From an uncultured Amaricoccus sp. (GTDB lineage Bacteria; Pseudomonadota; Alphaproteobacteria; Rhodobacterales; Rhodobacteraceae), in the NCBI RefSeq assembly GCF_937858865.1, contig NZ_CALLYO010000348.1:1-15024 (forward strand): a stretch of 15,024 bases of DNA. Reading direction: 5' to 3'. Position numbers and translations under genes: made by a program. Shown here in pieces: positions 6,647 through 15,024 of the stretch. The notes beneath the pieces were generated by a model. It had not been told where the DNA came from and searched no databases. It saw only the letters and a list, made by a program, of their open reading frames with translations. Numbering within the stretch: position 1 is the stretch's first letter; each line of letters opens with the position of its first letter.

Positions 6647-7399
6647 ATGGACGGCGAGGGCAGGGTGACGGTCGAGGCGCGCGGGCGGGTCGCGCTCGTC
6701 TGGCTCGACCGGCCGGCGAAGATCAACGCCCTCGACGCGGCGCTCTGCCGGGCGCTGGTGCGGGCGGTGGAGGAGATCGAGGCGGATGCGGGGCTCGGGG
6801 CGATGGTGATCGCCGGCCGGGGCCCGCACGGTTTCTCGGCCGGGGCCGATCTCGCCACGGTGGCGCGGCTCTCGGGGGCGGCGAAGCGGCGCTTCGTGGA
6901 GGAGGCCTGGCGGGCGATCGACCGGGTCGCGGCGGCGCCCGTGCCGTCGGTCGCGGCGCTGCACGGGCATGTGCTCGGGGGCGGGCTGGAGCTGGCGCTG
7001 GCCTGCGACCTGCGCTTCGCCGATCCGGGCGCGCGGCTGGCGCTGCCGGAGCTGGCGCTCGGGAGCGTGCCGTCGTTCGGGGCGGTGCAGCGGCTGCCGG
7101 CGCTGGTCGGGCGGGCGCGGGCGGTCGAGCTCATTCTCGGGGGCGAGGTGCTCGATGCGGAGGCGGCGGGGCGGGCGGGGCTGGTCACGCGGGTGACGGC
7201 GGCCGGCGCGGTGATCGAGGAGGCGCTGGCGCGGGCGGAGGTGCTGGCGGGGCTGCCGCGGGAGGCGGTGCGCTATCTGAAGCTCGCCCTCGCCATGCCG
7301 GCGGACGGGCGGGCGGCGGCGCTGCATGGGCTCATCTCGGATGCCTGCCACTCGAGTCCCGAGTATCAGGCGCGGATTGCGCGGTTTTCCGGGGGGTGA
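6647..7399 (+). CDS. Enoyl-CoA hydratase/isomerase family protein (crotonase)
   Basis: Cytoplasmic crotonase-fold enzyme that most likely adds water across the alpha,beta double bond of an enoyl-CoA. The 250 residues are the normal length. The oxyanion-hole segments are GFSAGADL (62-69) and GHVLGGGLELALACDL (107-122), and both catalytic glutamates of true hydratases are present: Glu115 in GGGLEL and Glu135 in LPELALG, matching Glu144 and Glu164 of the rat enzyme. The start at ATG 6647 gives a normal N-terminus (VTVEARGRVALVWLDRP follows) and has GGGGAA upstream; an in-frame upstream start at 6587 would extend into the intergenic palindrome. The gene is divergent from the CoA-transferase/dehydrogenase/racemase operon and would act just after the dehydrogenase. 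No 3-hydroxyacyl-CoA dehydrogenase or thiolase lies in the window, so later steps must be encoded elsewhere. Confidence 0.92.
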   Translation: MDGEGRVTVEARGRVALVWLDRPAKINALDAALCRALVRAVEEIEADAGLGAMVIAGRGPHGFSAGADLATVARLSGAAKRRFVEEAWRAIDRVAAAPVPSVAALHGHVLGGGLELALACDLRFADPGARLALPELALGSVPSFGAVQRLPALVGRARAVELILGGEVLDAEAAGRAGLVTRVTAAGAVIEEALARAEVLAGLPREAVRYLKLALAMPADGRAAALHGLISDACHSSPEYQARIARFSGG

Positions 7400-7454
7400 T
7401 GTTGGCGCGGGGTTTAGCGCATTGCCCCTGAGAGAGAGGATTGATGGTTGACGG

Positions 7455-9099
<1,645 letters not shown>

Positions 9100-9107
<8 letters not shown>

Positions 9108-9975
9108 GGCTCGCGTCTCCCTGCGCGGCGCGGAGCGTCGGGTCGTTCGCGATGCGGAACCAGCCGGCGAGAAGGTTGGCGGCGAGCGCCGTCAGCATGA
9201 TGAAGAGCCCCGGCCAGAAGGCGAGCCACCAGGCGCTGGCGAGATAGCCGCGGCCCTCGGCGACCATGAGCCCCCAGGTGATCGACGGCGGCTGCACGCC
9301 CATGCCGAGGAAGGAGAGGGCCGATTCCGCCAGCATGACGTAGGCGAAGTCGAGCGAGCCGATGATGAGGAGGGTGGGCAGCACCAGCGGGGTGATGTGG
9401 TGGAGCGCGAGGTGGAACGGGCGCGCGCCCATCACCAGCGCGGCGGAGATGAAGGCGCGCTCGCGGATCTCGAGCACCTCGGCGCGGGCGGTGCGGACAT
9501 AGACCGGCAGGCGGGTGATGGCGAGGACGACGACGATGTTGGCCGGCGCGCCGCCGAGCACATAGAGGACGATGAGCGCCATGAGCAGCGAGGGGAAGCT
9601 CATCACCACGTCCATGCTGCGCATGATGACCTTGCCGAGCCGCCCGCGGCTCAGCCCGGCGACGATGCCGAGCACCCCGCCGACGATCATCGAGACCAGC
9701 ACCGAGGCGAGGGCGATGCCGAGCGTCGTGCGCGCGGCGAGGAAGATGCGCGCGAGGATGCCGCGGCCGAGCGAATCAGAGCCGAGCCAGTGCACCCAGT
9801 CGCGGGAGAAGTCGAAGGGCGGCGCGTTGCGCGCCCGGAGGTCGATCGAGGTCGCCGCCTTGCCGACGATCTCGGGGCCGACGAGGGCGACGCCGGCGAT
9901 GAGGACGAGCCAGACCGCCGCGACGAGGGCGACGCGGTCGCTGCGGAGGAGGGCGAGGAGGGTCGACTTCTGCAC
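9100..9975 (-). CDS. Peptide/nickel-type ABC transporter permease, DppC-like (GTG start)
   Basis: Inner-membrane permease subunit, 291 residues, of the DppC/OppC class. It has an N-terminal membrane segment (about 13-33), the periplasmic part with HWLGSDSLGRGILARIFLAA (62-81) typical of DppC proteins, and further membrane helices. The EAA loop contacting the ATPase is AALVMGARPFHLALHHITPL (in the region about 178-197). The ending is rich in Trp/Phe helices (WWLAFWPGLFIMLTALAANLL) before a short cytoplasmic tail. The start codon is GTG: it lies 11 bases after the previous permease stop, with AAGGGGA five bases upstream (9981-9987), and no ATG gives the expected N-terminus. It overlaps the ATPase gene by 8 bases. 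Confidence 0.93.
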
Positions 9976-9986
9976 GTCCGTCCCCT

Positions 9987-10904
9987 TCAGGCGTTGCGGA
10001 TGCGCGGATCGAGCCGCGAATAGGCGATGTCGATGAGGAGGTTCATCACGAAGATCGCGAGGGCGGTGACGAGGATGCAGGCCTGCAGCACGGCGAAGTC
10101 GCGCTGCTGGATGGCCTGGATCATCAGGTTGCCGATCCCCGGCCAGCCGAAGACGGTCTCGACGACGACGGCGCCGTTGATGAGGGTCGCGGCCTGGTCG
10201 CCGGCGACGGTGACGACGGTGAGCATCGCGTTCCTGAGGCCGTGCACGAAGATGATGCGGCTCTTGCCGGCGCCCTTGGCGCGGGCGGTCTTGACGTAGG
10301 GCGAGGCGAGGGCGCCGATCATCGCCGCGCGCACGATCTGGGTGAGGAGGCCGAGCGGGCGCACCATCAGCACGCCGACCGGCATGATCCAGTGCGCGGC
10401 CGTGCCCATGCCGGAGGTCGGCAGCCAGCCGAGCGAGACGGCGAAGACGAGGATGGCGACGATCGCGACCCAGAAGTCGGGCGCGCTGGCGCTCGCGATG
10501 GTCAGCATGCTGGCGATGCGGTCGAAGACGCTGCGCGGCCGCCAGGCGGCCAGCGAGCCGATGAGGATGGCGAGCGAGAGCGCCAGCGCCAGGGTGATCC
10601 CGGCGAGCTTCAGCGTCACCGGGAAGGCGGCCAGCACGGCGTCGATCGCCGGGCGGCCCTGGAAGAGCGAGTCGCCGAAGTCGAAGCGCGCGAGCCCGGC
10701 GAGGTAGCGGCCGAACTGCACCACCAGCGGATCGTTGAAGCCGTGGCTCTCGGCGAAGGCGGCGCGCTGCTCGAGCGAGGCGTCCATCGGCAGGTAGAGG
10801 TCCGTCGGATCGCCGGTCAGCCTCGCGAGGAAGAAGACCAGGACGAGCAGGCAGAGCAGGGCGAAGAGCGACTGCGTGCCGTGTCTCAGGACGAAGCGGT
10901 TCAA
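9987..10904 (-). CDS. Peptide/nickel-type ABC transporter permease, DppB-like (TTG start)
   Basis: Inner-membrane permease, 305 residues, the first of the two channel-forming subunits. It shows the DppB pattern: N-terminal membrane helix (about 10-28, ending FFLARLTGDPTDLY), a periplasmic region with LVVQFGRYLAGLARFDFGDS, several further helices, and the EAA loop YVKTARAKGAGKSRIIFVHGLRNA (as YVKTARAKGAGKSR and VHGLRNA). GAVVVETVFGWPGIGNL near the end is a family hallmark. The frame is open far upstream into the binding-protein gene, but that part is not permease-like. The TTG at 10902-10904 gives the standard N-terminus (MNRFVLRHG) and has a near-perfect AGGGAGG Shine-Dalgarno sequence, so it is the likely start. 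The upstream intergenic hairpin may reduce its expression relative to the binding protein. Confidence 0.92.
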   Translation of the reverse strand: MNRFVLRHGTQSLFALLCLLVLVFFLARLTGDPTDLYLPMDASLEQRAAFAESHGFNDPLVVQFGRYLAGLARFDFGDSLFQGRPAIDAVLAAFPVTLKLAGITLALALSLAILIGSLAAWRPRSVFDRIASMLTIASASAPDFWVAIVAILVFAVSLGWLPTSGMGTAAHWIMPVGVLMVRPLGLLTQIVRAAMIGALASPYVKTARAKGAGKSRIIFVHGLRNAMLTVVTVAGDQAATLINGAVVVETVFGWPGIGNLMIQAIQQRDFAVLQACILVTALAIFVMNLLIDIAYSRLDPRIRNA

Positions 10905-10910
10905 GGCGGA

Positions 10911-10917
10911 CCTCCCT
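10911..10917 (-). promoter_or_regulatory. Ribosome binding site that fixes the TTG start of the DppB-like permease
   Basis: On the minus strand AGGGAGG is followed six to seven bases later by TTG-AAC-CGC, the codons for the normal DppB N-terminus. No ATG or GTG in this frame is placed as well, so this site decides the start. Confidence 0.7.
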
Positions 10918-10923
10918 GGGGTT

Positions 10924-10949
10924 GGCGCGGCCTTCTCGCGGGCCGCGCC
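10924..10949 (-). promoter_or_regulatory. Intercistronic hairpin between binding-protein and permease genes
   Basis: A perfect 9-bp inverted repeat GGCGCGGCC/GGCCGCGCC with an 8-base loop lies in the 62-base gap after the binding-protein stop codon and before the DppB-like Shine-Dalgarno sequence. All pairs are G:C. No T run follows on the minus strand (AACCCC), so it is not a classical intrinsic terminator. In ABC importer operons, stems at this place are known to protect the upstream binding-protein message from 3' decay or to cause partial termination, giving more binding protein than permease. That role is inferred here from position. Confidence 0.6.
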
Positions 10950-10966
10950 TGCTCCTGTCGCCCGGA

Positions 10967-12487
10967 TCAGCTGTTGTTGAAGCCGATCTCGGCGAGCTGG
11001 AGCTCGCTGTTTGTGGCGATCGACGGCGTGAAGTCGAGCCGCGGATTGACCCGGGTGAAGCCGACCATGTGGAAGAGCGACACGTCCGGCACGATCTCCT
11101 CGTGGATGCGCTTGAAGGCCTGCTGGTAGAGCTTCGTGCGCTCCTCGCCGGTCGCCTGGCCGCCGCGGTCGATCAGGTCGTCGACCTCGGCGTCGGAGAA
11201 GGTCGACTGGCCGCCGTCCGAATGGTACTTCACGAAGATGGTGAAGACCGCGTCGCCGTTGTTGTTGTCGTGCTGCTCCTGGAAGAGGTTCGGCGCCCGG
11301 TCCTCGGCATAGGGCTTGAACAGCAGGTCGTACCATTCCGCCGCCTCGGTCATCTTCAGCGTGATGTTGAAGCCGACCGCCTCGTACATCGCCTCGAGCG
11401 CCTGCAGCGACTCCTGCGAGTTCGGATAGAGGTTGTGGCGGCCGATCAGGATGATCTCGCGGTCGACCGGCACCCCGTCCGCCTTGGCCTCGGCGAGGAG
11501 CTCCATCGCCTTCTCCGGGTCGTAGGGGTAGGGCACGAGGTCCGGGTTGTGGCCGTTGATCCCCGGCACGACATGCTGGGTCGAGGGGATGACCTTGTCG
11601 CTGAAGATCGTGCCCCGCATCCCCTCGCGGTCGGTGGCATAGTTGAGCGCGAGCCGCACGCGGCGGTCGTCGAGCGGCGGGATCTCGGCGTCGATCCGGA
11701 GCCGCGAGGTCTCGGAGTTCAGGAAGCTGAAGTCCATCTCCGGGTCGGTCGCGTCCTGCACGGCGATGTTCGGCGCGATGTCGGCCTCGCCCGAGGCGAC
11801 CATCGCCGCGCGCACGGTCGATTCCGAGCGCCAGATGTAGGTGGCCTTGGTGACCGCCGGCTGATCCCCCCAGTAGTCGTCGGTGCGGGTCAGCACGATC
11901 TGCTGGCCCGGGGTCCATTCCTCGAGCCGGTAGGGGCCGGTGCCGATCGGGTCGCGGGTGATCTCGCCCTTGGGGGTCGCGGTCGACATGGCGACGACGG
12001 TGCCCATCAGCGTCGGCAGGATCGGGGTCGGCGTGCTGGTCTTGATCTCGACCTCGTAGTCGCCGACCGGGGTGACCTCGAGGGTGAGGCCGCCGAAGTA
12101 TTTCACCCGGATCTCGCAGTCGATGCTCTCGTCCATCGTGCGCTCGATCGAGTGTTTGAGCGCCTCGGCGTTGAACGGCGTGCCGTCGTGGAAGCTGACC
12201 CCCTCGCGCAGCTTGAAGCGCCAGGTGTGGTCGTCGACCTGGCTCCATTCGGTGGCGAGGCGCGGGTTGACCTGCCCGGTCGTCGGGTCGATCTCGGTGA
12301 CGGTCTCGACGACGTTCTGCTTGATGACCTTGCCGACCTGCGACTTCGACGCCTGACAGGGGTCGAGCTGGTCGGGCTGGGTCTCGAGCACGATCACGAC
12401 GTCGGTCGACGCGCCCTGCGCCCAGGCCGGCGACACCGCCGGCAGGGCGGCAGCAGCCGCCAGTAGCAACCTCCAGCCCAGTGACAT
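10967..12487 (-). CDS. Peptide/nickel-type ABC transporter substrate-binding protein (SBP family 5)
   Basis: Periplasmic receptor that delivers the substrate to the permease pair encoded next. The 506-residue protein has a Sec signal peptide (MSLGWRLLL, an Ala-rich core, cleavage probably after AWA at residue 23) with no lipobox Cys, so it should be soluble. Family 5 features follow: RLATEWSQVDDHTWRFKLRE, GVSFHDGTPFNAEALKHSIE and DPIGTGPYRLEEW. Two Cys (about 44 and 124) are the only ones in the mature protein and could form a disulfide. I prefer the ATG at 12485-12487, with GGAGG (12496-12500) eight bases upstream; a second in-frame ATG at 12502 adds five residues (MEEIR) but its own AGGA lies only two bases away. 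The dehydratase gene ends 85 bases upstream. Although the family is called dipeptide-binding, members bind sugars, opines, nickel and others; the upstream enzymes suggest a sugar acid-like ligand. Confidence 0.93.
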   Translation of the reverse strand: MSLGWRLLLAAAAALPAVSPAWAQGASTDVVIVLETQPDQLDPCQASKSQVGKVIKQNVVETVTEIDPTTGQVNPRLATEWSQVDDHTWRFKLREGVSFHDGTPFNAEALKHSIERTMDESIDCEIRVKYFGGLTLEVTPVGDYEVEIKTSTPTPILPTLMGTVVAMSTATPKGEITRDPIGTGPYRLEEWTPGQQIVLTRTDDYWGDQPAVTKATYIWRSESTVRAAMVASGEADIAPNIAVQDATDPEMDFSFLNSETSRLRIDAEIPPLDDRRVRLALNYATDREGMRGTIFSDKVIPSTQHVVPGINGHNPDLVPYPYDPEKAMELLAEAKADGVPVDREIILIGRHNLYPNSQESLQALEAMYEAVGFNITLKMTEAAEWYDLLFKPYAEDRAPNLFQEQHDNNNGDAVFTIFVKYHSDGGQSTFSDAEVDDLIDRGGQATGEERTKLYQQAFKRIHEEIVPDVSLFHMVGFTRVNPRLDFTPSIATNSELQLAEIGFNNS

Positions 12488-12495
12488 CCTGATTT

Positions 12496-12500
12496 CCTCC
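12496..12500 (-). promoter_or_regulatory. Ribosome binding site supporting the inner ATG of the binding-protein gene
   Basis: GGAGG on the minus strand lies eight bases before the ATG at 12487, an ideal spacing, and itself begins inside the competing outer ATG codon region at 12502. This favours the start that leaves the signal peptide with the compact MSLGWRLLL beginning. Confidence 0.55.
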
Positions 12501-12572
12501 ATGTTCCTGCCGACGTGCGGCGCTTCCTCCGGAGTCTTGTTCGCTGTCCCGTCCGGCTCGGGATCCTGCAGT

Positions 12573-14252
12573 TCAGTCGGGTGCCAGCGTCGCCCCCCGG
12601 TGGATCGGGCCCGAGAGCCGCTGGAAGACCGAGAGCCATCCGCGCTCGGCGGTCGGCCGCGCCGCGGCGAGGGCCTCGCGCCGGCGGGCGAGCTCGGCCT
12701 CGGCGACCTCGAGCGAGAGCGAGCGGCTGGCGATGTCGATGACGATCCGGTCGCCGTCGGCGACGAGCGCGATCGGGCCGCCCTCGAAGGCTTCCGGGGC
12801 GACCTGGTTGATGGTGATGCCGTGGTTGAGGCCGGAGAGCTGGCCGTCGGTGACGACCGCCACCCGGCCGGCGAGGCCGGCGCCGTTCAGCGCCGCGACG
12901 AACCAGGAGGCCGAGGCGATGCCCGGCCCGCCGCGCGGGCCGAGGCCGCGCAGCACCACGACGTCGCCGGGGCGGATGCGGCCGTCGCCGAGGCCGGCGA
13001 TGGCATCGTCCTGGTCGTCGAAGGTGCGGGCGGGGCCGGCGAAGTGCATCTTGCCGGCGCCGCCGAGGCCGAGCTTCAGGAGCGCGCCCTCGGGCGCCAG
13101 CGAGCCGCGCAGGGTGACGAGGGCGGGCGTCGTCGAGAGCGGATGCTCGGGCGGCCGGAGCGTCGCGTCGAGCGGCGGGGCGTAGTCGGCGAGCTCCTCG
13201 CCCCAGGTGCGGCCGGTCGCCGTCATGGCGCGCCCGTCGATCCGCTCGCCGAGCCGCTTCATGATCGCCCGGGCGCCGCCGGCGCGCTCGAGGTCCTCGA
13301 TCCGGTCGGGGCCGTTCGGGCGGATGGCGCAGAGGAGCGGCACCCGGGGCCCGAGCTCGTCCACGAGGTCGTAGATGCCGAGCGGGAGCCCGGCCTCGAC
13401 CGCGACCGCCTGCAGGTGGCGCACGCAGTTGCCGGAGCCGCTGGCGGCGAGGGTGACGGCGACCGCGTTGCGGAAGGCGGCCTCGGTCAGGATGGCGCGG
13501 GCGGTCAGCCCCTCCTCGACCATGCCGACGATGCGCCGCCCGGCCGCCTCGGCCTGCGCCAGCATGGCGGCGCTCATCGCCCGGACCGGGGCGCTGCCGG
13601 GGAGGGCGAGGCCGAGCGCCTCGCAGACGAGGTGCATCGAGTTGGCCGTGCCCATGCCGGCGCAGACGCCGGGGCCGGTGATCGCATGCTCGGTCATCTC
13701 CTCGAGCCGCTCGAGGGTGATCGCGCCGGTGACGAGCGCGCCGACGCGCTCGAAGACGTCCTCGATGTCGACCTCCTCGCCCGCGCTCTCGCCGTGGCCC
13801 TGGTAGCCGCAGAGGACGAAGATGGTCGGCAGGTCGAGCCGGGCGGCGGCCATGAGCTGGCCGGGGGTCGTCTTGTCGCAGGAGGCGAGGCAGACCATGC
13901 CGTCGAGCAGCGGCCCCTCGACGCCGACCTCGATGTCGTTGGCGATCAGGTCGCGGCTCGGCAGGATGTAGCGCGCGCCCTTGGCGGCGCCGTGGATGAA
14001 GTCGCTCGGCGCCGTGGTGCGGACCTCGAAGGGGAGGCCGCCGGCGGCGCGGACGGCGTCCTTGACGACGCCCGCCACCGCGTCGAGGTGGCTGAAGCAG
14101 ATGGAGAGCTCGGAGGAGGTGTTGACCACCGCGATCTTCGGCCGGGCCATCTCGGCGTCGCTGAGGCCGAGCGCGCGCCACTGCGCCCGCCGCACCGCCC
14201 AGGCCGTCGTCCCGGGGCGGAAGTTGCTGCGGAGGGGCGCGCGCTCAGGCAT
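12573..14252 (-). CDS. IlvD/Edd-family dehydratase, probably a sugar-acid dehydratase
   Basis: Cytoplasmic Fe-S dehydratase of 559 residues that removes water from a 2,3-dihydroxy acid to give a 2-keto-3-deoxy product. The three cluster cysteines are present: Cys52 in SSELSICFSHL, Cys125 in ASCDKTTPG and Cys197 in TGPGVCAGMGTANSM; Lys127 next to the second is the magnesium-ligand lysine of the family. The C-terminal domain has DGQLSGLNHG (about 469-478), whose Ser is the proposed catalytic base, then APEAFEGGPIALVADGD. The SELxxC pattern, rather than the VPGHVH seen in E. coli IlvD, places it with sugar-acid dehydratases (arabonate/xylonate type) and related enzymes, not with valine biosynthesis. 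Catabolic context supports this: it overlaps the FAD-oxidoreductase gene by 8 bases and precedes importer genes. GGAGG lies about ten bases before the ATG. The exact substrate cannot be told. Confidence 0.88.
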   Translation of the reverse strand: MPERAPLRSNFRPGTTAWAVRRAQWRALGLSDAEMARPKIAVVNTSSELSICFSHLDAVAGVVKDAVRAAGGLPFEVRTTAPSDFIHGAAKGARYILPSRDLIANDIEVGVEGPLLDGMVCLASCDKTTPGQLMAAARLDLPTIFVLCGYQGHGESAGEEVDIEDVFERVGALVTGAITLERLEEMTEHAITGPGVCAGMGTANSMHLVCEALGLALPGSAPVRAMSAAMLAQAEAAGRRIVGMVEEGLTARAILTEAAFRNAVAVTLAASGSGNCVRHLQAVAVEAGLPLGIYDLVDELGPRVPLLCAIRPNGPDRIEDLERAGGARAIMKRLGERIDGRAMTATGRTWGEELADYAPPLDATLRPPEHPLSTTPALVTLRGSLAPEGALLKLGLGGAGKMHFAGPARTFDDQDDAIAGLGDGRIRPGDVVVLRGLGPRGGPGIASASWFVAALNGAGLAGRVAVVTDGQLSGLNHGITINQVAPEAFEGGPIALVADGDRIVIDIASRSLSLEVAEAELARRREALAAARPTAERGWLSVFQRLSGPIHRGATLAPD

Positions 14253-15024
14253 CGACCGCCGCCTCCGGCCGCGGGGCGAGCACGGCGCCGGCCGCCGCGA
14301 GCGCGCGCTGGAGCGCGGGAACGTCCACGTCCGCGACCCGTCCGTCGCCCGCCATCGCCGCGGCGATGCCGGCGGCCTGGCCCATCGAGAAGCAGTTGGC
14401 GGTGATCCGGAGCGCCGCCTGCGCCTCGTGGGTGGCCGAGAGGCAGCGGCCGGCGACCAGCAGGTTCTCGGGCCCGCGCGGCAGCAGCGCGCGGTAGGGG
14501 ATCTGGCAGTAGCCGCCGGGCGACATCCAGACCCAGCGGGTCGAGCGGCCGGCGCCGTGCTCCTCGATCGGCCAGCAGCTCGGCGCGATGGCGTCGTCGA
14601 ACTTGCGCTCGCCGATCACCTCCTCGGTCGTCATCACGTGCGCGCCGACGATCCGGCGCGTCTCGCGCACCCCGAGCTCCGCGCCGGTATCGAGGATGAA
14701 GGCGCGCTCGTAGCCGGGCACGTAGCGGCGGAAGACCTCGAGGTAGCGGCGGGCCTGCCGGCGCCCCTCGCTCTCGGCGCGGCTGAGGCTCGCCGGGTCG
14801 AAGGGATCGGGCGAGCGGCCGTCGACCTTCACCCGGGTGATGTTGAGATGCACGATCCCCTCGCGCACCGAGTAGATGCCGCCCGCGGTCCGCGGCAGCT
14901 CGTAGCCGTCCGCGACCGCCCGCTCGAGCAGGGCGTGCATCTCGTCGCGCGAGACGGCCATGGCGCGCTCGGTATCGACCCCGGCCATGCGGAACATCGT
15001 CGAGGGGAACTGGAGCCCGCCGGC
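14245..15024 (-). CDS. FAD-dependent oxidoreductase, C-terminal part (5' end outside window)
   Basis: C-terminal 259 residues of a flavoprotein of the FAD-dependent oxidoreductase (PF12831-like) group. The frame continues through the window edge and the residues before the first in-window ATG (AGGLQFPSTM then FRMAGVD) fit the family, so the gene begins beyond 15024. Supporting segments are ELGVRETRRIVGAHVMTTEE, the W-rich SCWPIEEHG and RWVWMSPGGYCQIPYRALLP stretch, and the C-terminal flavin-binding part ENLLVAGRCLSATHEAQAAL followed by GQAAGIAAAMA. The N-terminal Rossmann GxGxxG part must lie outside. It is the most upstream visible gene of the minus-strand operon and overlaps the dehydratase start by 8 bases, so the two products probably act on the same compound: oxidation and then dehydration of a sugar or hydroxy acid is a plausible order. 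The substrate is unknown. Confidence 0.85.
   Translation of the reverse strand, partial: AGGLQFPSTMFRMAGVDTERAMAVSRDEMHALLERAVADGYELPRTAGGIYSVREGIVHLNITRVKVDGRSPDPFDPASLSRAESEGRRQARRYLEVFRRYVPGYERAFILDTGAELGVRETRRIVGAHVMTTEEVIGERKFDDAIAPSCWPIEEHGAGRSTRWVWMSPGGYCQIPYRALLPRGPENLLVAGRCLSATHEAQAALRITANCFSMGQAAGIAAAMAGDGRVADVDVPALQRALAAAGAVLAPRPEAAVDA

Noticed and set aside
5098..7188. A 696-codon open frame on the minus strand spanning two genes and the divergent spacer
   Set aside because: It is Arg/Pro/Ala/Ser-rich, crosses the CoA-transferase start region and runs antisense to the crotonase gene, and shows no domain; it is a shadow frame.
7400..7454. Possible terminator between the crotonase and ATPase genes
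   Set aside because: The only pairings (GCGC/GCGC, GGGG/CCCC) are four bases long with long loops and no T run.
10905..12248. Upstream extension of the DppB-like permease frame through the binding-protein gene, which could suggest a fusion
   Set aside because: The extension is Arg/Pro/Gly-rich and unlike any protein; the TTG with a strong ribosome binding site gives the normal permease N-terminus.
10922..12466. A 514-codon plus-strand frame opposite the binding-protein gene
   Set aside because: Low-complexity antisense translation without motifs, against a binding protein with a signal peptide and family motifs.
12501..14405. A 634-codon open frame on the plus strand opposite the dehydratase gene
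   Set aside because: Its translation is low-complexity (Gly/Ala/Arg/Asp/Glu/Val), has no family motif, and mirrors the codon pattern of the intact IlvD-type gene. Long antisense frames are expected in very GC-rich DNA.

Overview
The window is about 70% G+C by eye, almost gap-free, and uses G/C at nearly every third codon position. Gene content and style (LysR/GcvA-type regulator, many ABC importers, family III CoA-transferase gene sets, IlvD-type sugar-acid dehydratase) suggest a large-genome heterotrophic alphaproteobacterium, perhaps Rhodobacterales or Acetobacteraceae-like; I cannot place it more finely. There are twelve protein genes, two of them cut by the window ends. I see no tRNA, rRNA, IS element, CRISPR array or broken gene, and no gene-free stretch exceeds 150 bases.

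Region 1 (1-2900, + strand): the end of a carbohydrate ABC importer operon, with a MalG-type permease (5' end outside the window) that carries an unusual insertion of about two membrane segments, then a MalK/UgpC-type ATPase, then a separate LysR-family regulator with its own possible promoter. Between this regulator and the convergent next operon lies a 114-base spacer with an 18-bp perfect palindrome and an AT-rich island holding two GTTAAC sites 21 bp apart.

Region 2 (3015-7399): an acyl-CoA module. Three translationally overlapping minus-strand genes encode a family III (CaiB/BaiF) CoA-transferase, an acyl-CoA dehydrogenase and an alpha-methylacyl-CoA racemase; a crotonase (enoyl-CoA hydratase) is divergently transcribed. 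Together they could activate a carboxylic acid to its CoA ester, epimerise a 2-methyl branch, desaturate and hydrate it. The dehydrogenase has Asp where the family normally has the catalytic Glu. The divergent intergenic region holds a three-part concentric palindrome and a hairpin that overlaps the CoA-transferase ribosome binding site.

Region 3 (7455-15024, minus strand): one operon read right to left: FAD-dependent oxidoreductase (5' end outside the window), IlvD/Edd-family dehydratase, peptide/nickel-type solute-binding protein, two permeases, and an ATPase with two fused nucleotide-binding domains. The enzymes upstream suggest that the 'peptide-type' importer brings in a sugar acid or related hydroxy acid rather than peptides. 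A strong hairpin lies between the binding-protein gene and the first permease gene, and both permeases use non-ATG starts (TTG, GTG), consistent with making more binding protein than membrane components.

No wholly new system is evident. The most interesting items are the acyl-CoA module with its Asp-base dehydrogenase and control region, the permease insertion, and the coupling of IlvD/FAD enzymes to a peptide-type importer.
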